Source of the DNA: JBDHTS01 sp039808845
GTDB taxonomy: Bacteria > Pseudomonadota > Alphaproteobacteria > Micavibrionales > Micavibrionaceae
Reading direction: 5' to 3'
Length of the DNA stretch: 21,268 nucleotides
Assembly (NCBI GenBank): GCA_039808845.1
Contig: JBDHTS010000036.1
Coordinates: forward strand, 1 to 21,268
The position numbers and the translations under genes were made by a program. Positions 15,810 to 21,268 of the stretch are shown in pieces; position 1 is the stretch's first letter; each line of letters begins with the position of its first letter. The notes beneath the pieces were generated by a model, which saw only the letters and a list, made by a program, of their open reading frames with translations, ran no database searches and was not told the origin of the DNA.

Positions 15810-18284
15810 GTGAGCGCATCCAACCTGGTCATCGTCGAGTCGCCCGCCAAGGCCAAGACGATCAACAAATACCTGGGGCCGGACTATGAAGTCCTGGCCT
15901 CCTACGGCCATGTGCGCGACCTGCCGCCCAAGGACGGCTCCGTGCTGCCCGAGGACGATTTCGCGATGAGCTGGCAGTTGGGCGACCGCGCCGGCAAGCC
16001 GGTCGGCGATATCAAGAAAGCGCTTAAGAAGGCTAAAACCCTCTATCTCGCGACCGACCCGGACCGCGAAGGGGAAGCCATTTCCTGGCATGTGAAGGAA
16101 TTGCTGGGTGAGGAAGGCCTGCTGAAAGGCAAGGACGTCTATCGCGTCACCTTCAACGAGATCACGAAGAAAGCCGTGCAGGACGCCTTCGCCCACGCGC
16201 GGCAGCTGGACGAGCATCTGGTGGAGGCGTATCTCGCCCGCCGCGCGCTTGACTATCTCGTCGGGTTCAACATTTCGCCTGTCCTGTGGCGTAAACTTCC
16301 GGGCAGCCGTTCGGCCGGACGCGTGCAGTCCGTCGCGCTGCGCCTGATCTGCGAGCGCGAGGATGAGATCGAGCGTTTCAGGGCGCAGGAATACTGGAGT
16401 ATCACCGCAAGATTGCTCAACCCTGAAGGCGCGGCCTTTACCGCGCGCCTGACGCATCTGGCCGGGAATAAGCTCGACAAGCTGGACATCAAGACGGAGG
16501 ACGAAGCGAAGGCCGCGGTCGCGCGCATTCAGAATAAAAGCCTGAAAGTCCAGACCGTCGAAAAGAAACAGGTGCGGCGCAACCCTTACCCGCCGTTCAT
16601 CACCTCCTCCCTGCAGATGGAGGCGTCGCGGAAGCTGCGCATCTCCGCTTCCCAGACCATGCGCCTTGCGCAGAAGCTGTATGAGGGCGTGGAGATCGGC
16701 GGCGAGACGGTCGGCCTCATCACCTATATGCGTACGGATGGAACGACGCTGTCGGAAGAGGCTGTCCAGCAGAGCCGCAGCCTGATCAAAAGCCGCTACG
16801 GCGACAAATACCTGCCCGACGCGCCGCGCCTTTACAAATCGAAGGCGAAAAACGCGCAGGAAGCGCACGAGGCCATCCGTCCCACCGACCTTAGCCGCCT
16901 GCCCGAGGATGTGAGAAAGGTGGTCGACGAGCAGATGGCCGCGCTCTATGACCTGATCTGGAAGCGCACCATGGCGAGCCAGATGGAAAACGCCATCCTC
17001 GACCAGGTCGCCGCCGATATTTCAGACGGCACGGACGACGTCGTCCTGCGCGCCACCGGCTCCGTCATCGCCTTCGACGGCTTTCTGACTCTCTACAAGG
17101 AAGAGAAGGAAGAAGAGGACGAAGGCGACGAGGAAAACCGGCGCCTGCCGCCACTGAACCAGGGCGATGCGACGCGCATTTCGGGTATCGATCCCGAACA
17201 GCATTTCACCCAGCCGCCGCCGCGTTACACCGAAGCCTCGCTGGTGAAGAAGCTGGAGGAACTCGGCATCGGTCGCCCCTCGACTTACGCTTCCATCATC
17301 CAGGTGCTGCAGGACCGCGACTACGTGAAGCTGGAGAAACGCCGGTTCGAGCCGGAAGACCGGGGCCGCATCGTCACCGCCTTCCTGCAGAAATTCTTCG
17401 CGCGCTATGTCGATTACGATTTCACGGCGAATCTTGAGGAAGAGCTGGATGCCATCGCTGCAGGGTCCATGCACTGGAAGGAAGCGCTGCGCGATTTCTG
17501 GAAGGATTTCATCAAGGCGGTCGAGGACACGAAAGGACTGACCATCACGGAAGTGATCGACCATCTGAACGAAGAGCTGGGCGCGCATTTCTTCCCGCAC
17601 CGCGCCGATGGCGGCGATCCGCGCCTGTGCCCCGCCTGCAACAAGGGGCAGCTGTCCCTGAAGCTCGGCAAGTTCGGCGCCTTTATCGGCTGCTCGAACT
17701 ATCCGGACTGCCGGTTCACGCGGCCCCTGGTCGTACCGGATTCCGAAGGCGGCGACGCCGACGCGGACGCGGCGGCGAAACTGGCCAACGAACCGAAGAT
17801 CCTGGGGACCGATCCGGGCACCGGTCGCACGGTTTCCCTGCGCCGCGGTCCTTACGGCCCTTATGTGCAGATCGACCCGCCGCCGGAATCGAAGGACAAG
17901 CCGAAACGCCAGGGCCTGCCGCGCGGCATGAACATCGCCGACGTCACGCTGGAATCCGCGCTGAAGCTTCTGGAGCTGCCGCGCGAGATCGGCACGCATC
18001 CGGAAACGGGCAAGAAGATCACGGCGGGCATCGGCCGGTTTGGCCCGTTCCTGTATCACGACAGCGCCTATTCCTCCCTGCCGAAGGACGAGGACGTCCT
18101 GACCGTCGGCCTGAACCGCGCGGTCGTCCTGATCGCCGAGGCCGCCGAAAAGCGCGCCAAGCGCGAGGCCAGCGGCAAGGGCCGTCCCCCGCCGAGGAAA
18201 AAGGCAGCGGCGAAAGAGAAGACCCCGGCTAAAAAATCGCCCGCAAAACGCAAACCCGCCGCCAAAAAGAAGGCGGATTCTTGA
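15810..18284 (+). CDS. topA: DNA topoisomerase I
   Basis: 824 residues from a GTG start at 15810 with TAGGGA upstream. The TOPRIM domain opens with LVIVESPAKAKTINKYLG (E10) and has DPDREGE around D83/D85. The catalytic tyrosine is Y306 in GLITYMRTDGTTL. A C4 zinc ribbon is formed by C607/C610 and C628/C634, followed by two C-terminal topoisomerase repeats (LGTDPGTGRTVSLRRGPYGP and IGTHPETGKKITAGIGRFGP) and a Lys/Ala/Pro-rich basic tail. It relaxes negative supercoils by a type IA strand-passage mechanism and is usually essential. An acidic linker (about 430-445, many Glu) sits before the cleavage/gate region and may be a lineage insertion. The 211 bases upstream hold its promoter; TTGACG at 15752 is a possible -35 without a matching -10. 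Confidence 0.98.
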   Translation: MSASNLVIVESPAKAKTINKYLGPDYEVLASYGHVRDLPPKDGSVLPEDDFAMSWQLGDRAGKPVGDIKKALKKAKTLYLATDPDREGEAISWHVKELLGEEGLLKGKDVYRVTFNEITKKAVQDAFAHARQLDEHLVEAYLARRALDYLVGFNISPVLWRKLPGSRSAGRVQSVALRLICEREDEIERFRAQEYWSITARLLNPEGAAFTARLTHLAGNKLDKLDIKTEDEAKAAVARIQNKSLKVQTVEKKQVRRNPYPPFITSSLQMEASRKLRISASQTMRLAQKLYEGVEIGGETVGLITYMRTDGTTLSEEAVQQSRSLIKSRYGDKYLPDAPRLYKSKAKNAQEAHEAIRPTDLSRLPEDVRKVVDEQMAALYDLIWKRTMASQMENAILDQVAADISDGTDDVVLRATGSVIAFDGFLTLYKEEKEEEDEGDEENRRLPPLNQGDATRISGIDPEQHFTQPPPRYTEASLVKKLEELGIGRPSTYASIIQVLQDRDYVKLEKRRFEPEDRGRIVTAFLQKFFARYVDYDFTANLEEELDAIAAGSMHWKEALRDFWKDFIKAVEDTKGLTITEVIDHLNEELGAHFFPHRADGGDPRLCPACNKGQLSLKLGKFGAFIGCSNYPDCRFTRPLVVPDSEGGDADADAAAKLANEPKILGTDPGTGRTVSLRRGPYGPYVQIDPPPESKDKPKRQGLPRGMNIADVTLESALKLLELPREIGTHPETGKKITAGIGRFGPFLYHDSAYSSLPKDEDVLTVGLNRAVVLIAEAAEKRAKREASGKGRPPPRKKAAAKEKTPAKKSPAKRKPAAKKKADS

Positions 18285-18337
18285 AAATCCTGGCCCTTGA
18301 ACGCCCTTTTGGCGTATAAATAAAAAGAGCACGGAAT

Positions 18338-19471
18338 ATGGCAAAAGATACCGCGTCAGGCCCGCCGGGCGATAAAAAGACCGTCTCCGGAACACCCAAG
18401 ACCGGATCGAAGGACGGCAAGCCGGACGATAGCGAGAAAAACGACAAAAAACCTCTCGGTCAGCCGACCGTCATGCCGACCGGGCAACCCAAAACCGACG
18501 CCGGCGGGGAAGGCAGCATCGGATCGGCCATCAAGCTGGAGGCACCGGAACAGGATCCGCGCATCAAGATCAAGGCCAAGCTGTTCTACAAGTTTTTCAA
18601 GCAGCGCCAGAAACAGCAGCAAAAAAAACGGGAACGCGCCAAGAAGCAGGAGCGTCAAAAACTCGAAAGCCAGAAGCGCACAGAGCAACTTCGGCAACAA
18701 CGTCTTTTTGAGGATCAGCAGCGGCAGCAGCGCCTTTTCCAGGACCAGCAACGTCGTGAGCAGGAAGCGCGCGCCACCCGTTTTAAATGGGACCAAGAGA
18801 AACGCGACGAGGCCCAGCGCACCCTGAAAGCCGAGCGGGAGCGCGTCATCAAGGAAGACGAAAAAATCCGCGCGACACAACGTTCGATGCAGGGGCCAAC
18901 CCAGGCCGACATCAAGAAAAAGCAGGAAGAGGAACGCCAGCGCAAGGCGCAGGAGGAACAGAAAAAACGGCAGAGCCTTCTGGAACGCCTGCGCCTGGAA
19001 CGGGAGGCACGGCGCCGCCGCGAAAAAGAGGAATACGAACGCAAACGCCGCGAACAGGAACGCATGAAGCAGATGATCCTGGAACAGCGGCGGCGCGATC
19101 AGGAGAAGAAGCGGCAGGAGCGCATTGTCGAGCAAAACCGTAAAATGCAGCAGCTGAAGATTGAGCGAGAGCGGAAGGCTCAACAGTTAAAAACTGACCG
19201 GACACGAAAAATCCAGCAGCTCAGGTTTATCAAGGAACAGAAGCGCCAGCAGAAACTCTATCTGGAACGCAAGCGCCAGGAACAGAAGCGCCGGGAGCGC
19301 CTGCGTCACCAACAACGCATCGACCAGCGTCGCAAGATGGAAGAAGAACTGAACGAACGCAAACGCAAGCAGCAGATGATGCTGGACGAACGGAAACGGC
19401 AGGAACAGAAAACGCTGGAGGAACGGAAGAGGCAGGAACAGATGAGTACGGATAAGAATAAGAAGAAATAA
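18338..19471 (+). CDS. Highly charged Lys/Arg/Glu/Gln-rich helical protein of unknown function
   Basis: 377 residues with no recognised family. The first ~70 residues are Pro/Gly/Lys/Thr-rich and probably disordered. From about 74 to the end the sequence is almost only K, R, E, Q, with scattered L, M, I and no Cys or membrane segment. This is the composition of a very long coiled coil or single alpha-helix. A short hinge, SMQGPTQAD (183-191), divides two helical arms. Local tandem repeats occur: a ten-residue unit (QQRLFEDQQR, then QQRLFQDQQR) at 120-139, and ERKRQEQ-type units at 351-369. The net charge is strongly basic. The start has a weak site (AAGAGCACGGAAT). It follows topA by 53 bases and may be cotranscribed with it. 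Base composition is close to the neighbours, so it is not obviously foreign. A nucleic-acid-binding or scaffold role is conceivable but unsupported. Confidence 0.8.
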   Translation: MAKDTASGPPGDKKTVSGTPKTGSKDGKPDDSEKNDKKPLGQPTVMPTGQPKTDAGGEGSIGSAIKLEAPEQDPRIKIKAKLFYKFFKQRQKQQQKKRERAKKQERQKLESQKRTEQLRQQRLFEDQQRQQRLFQDQQRREQEARATRFKWDQEKRDEAQRTLKAERERVIKEDEKIRATQRSMQGPTQADIKKKQEEERQRKAQEEQKKRQSLLERLRLEREARRRREKEEYERKRREQERMKQMILEQRRRDQEKKRQERIVEQNRKMQQLKIERERKAQQLKTDRTRKIQQLRFIKEQKRQQKLYLERKRQEQKRRERLRHQQRIDQRRKMEEELNERKRKQQMMLDERKRQEQKTLEERKRQEQMSTDKNKKK

Positions 19472-19501
19472 GTTCTTGCCGCAGCGCAGCATACATTAAT
19501 T

Positions 19502-19530
19502 TTGATATACAATTATTTTGTATTTATAAA
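19502..19530 (+). promoter_or_regulatory. Sigma-70-type promoter of the AT-rich small gene
   Basis: TTGATA (19502-19507) and TATAAA (19525-19530) are separated by 17 bases, an almost ideal arrangement and the best promoter in the window. It is followed by AAAGGA about eight bases before the ATG at 19561. Confidence 0.65.
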
Positions 19531-19560
19531 TCTATAGGAACAATTGAAAGGACTTTTGTC

Positions 19561-19767
19561 ATGTCTGGCTTTAATGTCTTAAATGAAGCTACGGAATCTA
19601 TCACACCTGTATTCAGGATGCTGGATCCTAAAAAACAGATTGAAATTGCAATTCAACAGATAGATCCGCCTAATGGACAAGGAATTACCCCGACTGGCCG
19701 TTATGTTGATATACCTGAAAGCGAAATGGAACGGGCTATTTTAGAGCATGTCCCTAAAGTAGGATAA
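19561..19767 (+). CDS. Small AT-rich orphan gene, 68-residue hypothetical protein
   Basis: 68 residues, not recognised. The frame is supported by a good promoter, an AAAGGA ribosome site about eight bases before the ATG, and a strong intrinsic terminator starting 12 bases after the stop. The protein is soluble, without signal or membrane segment. It has a helical N-terminal half (residues ~1-34) and a PNGQGITPTGRYVDIP turn-rich segment followed by a short acidic helix (SEMERAILEHVP). Base composition and codon choice are clearly more AT-rich than every flanking gene, which suggests recent transfer or unusual expression. It forms its own transcription unit between the charged-helix gene and rnr. 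Confidence 0.7.
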   Translation: MSGFNVLNEATESITPVFRMLDPKKQIEIAIQQIDPPNGQGITPTGRYVDIPESEMERAILEHVPKVG

Positions 19768-19779
19768 GTTTAGATATTT

Positions 19780-19808
19780 AAAAAAGGAGCTGTTGAGGCT
19801 CCTTTTTT
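19780..19808 (+). terminator. Rho-independent terminator after the small AT-rich gene
   Basis: A perfect 11-base-pair stem (AAAAAAGGAGC at 19780-19790 with GCTCCTTTTTT at 19798-19808) closes a seven-base loop (TGTTGAG). The 3' arm runs into a T-rich tract continuing to about 19815. The A-run on the 5' side means it could also work on the minus strand. It insulates rnr from upstream transcription. Confidence 0.9.
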
Positions 19809-19864
19809 GTTTTTTATGTAGATTGTTAACACAAGTAGCCTATCATCATTTTTCCGGCTATGTT

Positions 19865-19889
19865 CGGTTCGTTATATGATTGTGAACCG
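19865..19889 (+). promoter_or_regulatory. Possible 5' leader hairpin in front of rnr
   Basis: CGGTTC (19865-19870) and GAACCG (19884-19889) can pair around a 13-base AT-rich loop, ending five bases before the rnr ATG. No other Shine-Dalgarno is visible, so the stem would cover the usual ribosome-binding zone. A structural role is speculative. Confidence 0.25.
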
Positions 19890-19894
19890 GCTCA

Positions 19895-21268
19895 ATGCTC
19901 TCTAAACCGTTTCTTGTTGAATATCTTCACACCAGCAAAACGCCCGTCACCAAACGGGAACTGGCGCGTGCATTCAAACTGACGGGCGACGATCGCATCG
20001 TTCTCAAGCGGCTGTTGAAGGAACTGGAGGCGGAAGGCCTGATCATCCGCCATCCGGGCCAGGAATACAGCGTGGCGCAAGGCCTGCCCTCGGTCGGCAT
20101 CATTCAGGTGACGGATATCGATATCGACGGCGACACCGTCGCGAAACCCGCCGAATGGAACGAGGCCTTACAGGGAGATCCGCCGCGCATCGAGATCCGT
20201 CCCGGCGGTAAGGGGCATCCTGCGCTGAAAGAAGGCGACCGGGCGCTGGCGAAACTACAGCGTATCTCCGACACGCTGTACCAGGCCGACATCATCCGCC
20301 GCCTCGACTCGCCGCAGGGGCATGTCATGGGCCTGGTGAAGCGCTTGAAAGACGGCTTCGTCCTGCAGCCCGCGAACAAACGCGCCAAATACGACTTCGA
20401 TCTCGCGCAGCAGGATCTGAACGGCGCGGCGGATGGCGACCTCGCCATCGGCGAAATTCAGCCCGCGCGCGGTTTGAAACGCAAGAAAGTCCGAATCATC
20501 GAAGTGATCGGTCGCGAGAACGATCCGAAGGCGATCAGCCTGATCGCCCTGCACGAAGCCGGAATCAAGCCGGAATTCCCGCGCGAGGTGGTCGAGGCAA
20601 CGGACAGCATGACCGTGCCGGACCTGAAAGGCCGGGAAGATCTGCGCGCCATCCCGCTCGTTACCATCGACGGGCCGGACGCGCGCGATTTCGACGACGC
20701 GGTGTTCGCGGAAGCCGACGACTCTGTAAAAGGCGGCGGCGGCTTCCATCTGATCGTCGCCATCGCGGACGTCGCCTTTTACGTCCGCCCCGACACGGCC
20801 CTGAACAAGGAAGCGTACCGCCGCGGCAACTCCACCTATTTCCCCGACCGCGTCGTGCCGATGCTGCCGGAGAAACTGTCGAACGATCTGTGCTCCCTGC
20901 GCCCGCGCGAAAACCGCGCCTGCCTCGCCATGCACATGTGGATCGATGGCCAGGGCCAGATGCAGCGGCATAAAATCATGCGCGGCCTGATGCGGTCCGA
21001 GGCGCGCCTGACCTATGAACAGGTGCAGGCGGCGAAGAACGGCCTGCCCGACGACACAACAGGGCCGCTGATGGCCCGCGTGATCGAACCGCTTTACGCC
21101 GCTTATGCTCTTTTGTGGCAGGCGCGGGAAAAACGTGGCGCGCTCGATCTCGATCTGCCGGAACGGAAGATCGTCATCGACAAAAACAATCGCATGACCG
21201 GCGTGGCGCTGCGTGAACGGCTCGATTCGCACAAGCTGATCGAGGAATTCATGATCCTCGCCAATGTT
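19895..21268 (+). CDS. rnr: Ribonuclease R (5' part; cut by window edge)
   Basis: 458 codons are visible from the ATG at 19895; an in-frame TGA four codons upstream (19883-19885) rules out an earlier start. The N-terminal winged-helix-like domain (about 1-60) is followed by cold-shock-type OB folds (about 65-240) and the RNB catalytic domain. The latter opens with IPLVTIDGPDARDFDDAV, where D259, D265, D267 and D268 have exactly the spacing of the catalytic aspartates of RNase II/R. YFPDRVVPMLPEKLSNDLCS and the later HKLIEEFMILANV are also family signatures. The enzyme degrades structured RNA 3' to 5' in the cytoplasm. The rest of RNB and the S1 domain lie beyond the window. Position after topA is typical of alphaproteobacteria, though two extra genes intervene here. 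Confidence 0.96.
   Translation, partial: MLSKPFLVEYLHTSKTPVTKRELARAFKLTGDDRIVLKRLLKELEAEGLIIRHPGQEYSVAQGLPSVGIIQVTDIDIDGDTVAKPAEWNEALQGDPPRIEIRPGGKGHPALKEGDRALAKLQRISDTLYQADIIRRLDSPQGHVMGLVKRLKDGFVLQPANKRAKYDFDLAQQDLNGAADGDLAIGEIQPARGLKRKKVRIIEVIGRENDPKAISLIALHEAGIKPEFPREVVEATDSMTVPDLKGREDLRAIPLVTIDGPDARDFDDAVFAEADDSVKGGGGFHLIVAIADVAFYVRPDTALNKEAYRRGNSTYFPDRVVPMLPEKLSNDLCSLRPRENRACLAMHMWIDGQGQMQRHKIMRGLMRSEARLTYEQVQAAKNGLPDDTTGPLMARVIEPLYAAYALLWQAREKRGALDLDLPERKIVIDKNNRMTGVALRERLDSHKLIEEFMILANV

Noticed and set aside
18301..18315. Hairpin ACGCC-CTTTT-GGCGT after topA as a terminator
   Set aside because: The stem is only 5 bp and is followed by an A-rich, not T-rich, tract, so it lacks the form of an intrinsic terminator; topA may read into the next gene.
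17022..18395. Long open frame antisense to topA and the start of the next gene
   Set aside because: It mirrors topA codons, is Arg-rich and motif-free, and overlaps an unmistakable topoisomerase I over its zinc-finger region.
18601..19470. Nucleotide-level repeats in the charged-helix gene as a CRISPR or tandem-repeat array
   Set aside because: The repetition follows codon-level reuse of AAG, CGC, GAA and CAG codons in a charged helix; there are no regular spacers or identical repeat units.

Overview
The window looks like a chromosomal segment of a moderately GC-rich alphaproteobacterium. The evidence is the order pyrB - plsY - dprA - topA - rnr, a familiar neighbourhood in that class, and proteins that read as ordinary alphaproteobacterial homologues. 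The species cannot be named; a Micavibrionales- or Rhodospirillales-like lineage is only a guess. No rRNA, tRNA, CRISPR array, insertion sequence or phage gene was seen.

Left part (1-8062, all minus strand): one tightly packed operon for a type IVb-pilus / type II-secretion-like machine. In transcription order it encodes a single-domain CheY-like response regulator, a lipoprotein secretin, a periplasmic protein with three Ig-like repeats and a PilP/GspC-like C-terminus, a GspE/PilB-type ATPase, a GspF-type membrane platform protein, a bitopic protein with a large cytoplasmic domain (GspL/PilN-like by topology and position), and the start of a second bitopic protein (GspM/PilO-like by topology and position) that runs off the left edge. 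No pilin gene is visible; pilins would be expected beyond base 1.

Middle (8063-10954): a 254-base divergent intergenic region, then a plus-strand run of a short A24 prepilin peptidase, a family III CoA-transferase and aspartate carbamoyltransferase (pyrB). These are joined by GTGA and ATGA stop/start overlaps, so the peptidase that would process the pilins shares a transcript with metabolic genes.

Bases 10955-13266: where many alphaproteobacteria carry pyrC there is instead a promoter-led divergent GCS2-like glutamate-cysteine ligase relative and, convergently, an N-formylglutamate amidohydrolase-family gene. The two stop ends overlap.

Right part (13267-21268): plsY and dprA (ATGA overlap), a convergent DedA-family membrane protein, topA, a 377-residue extremely charged helical protein of unknown function, an AT-rich stand-alone 68-codon gene with its own clear promoter and terminator, and the 5' part of rnr (RNase R), cut by the right edge. 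The charged-helix gene and the AT-rich gene sit between topA and rnr and look like accessory insertions into the conserved block.

No gene-free stretch exceeds 300 bases; the longest are 8063-8316 and 15599-15809.
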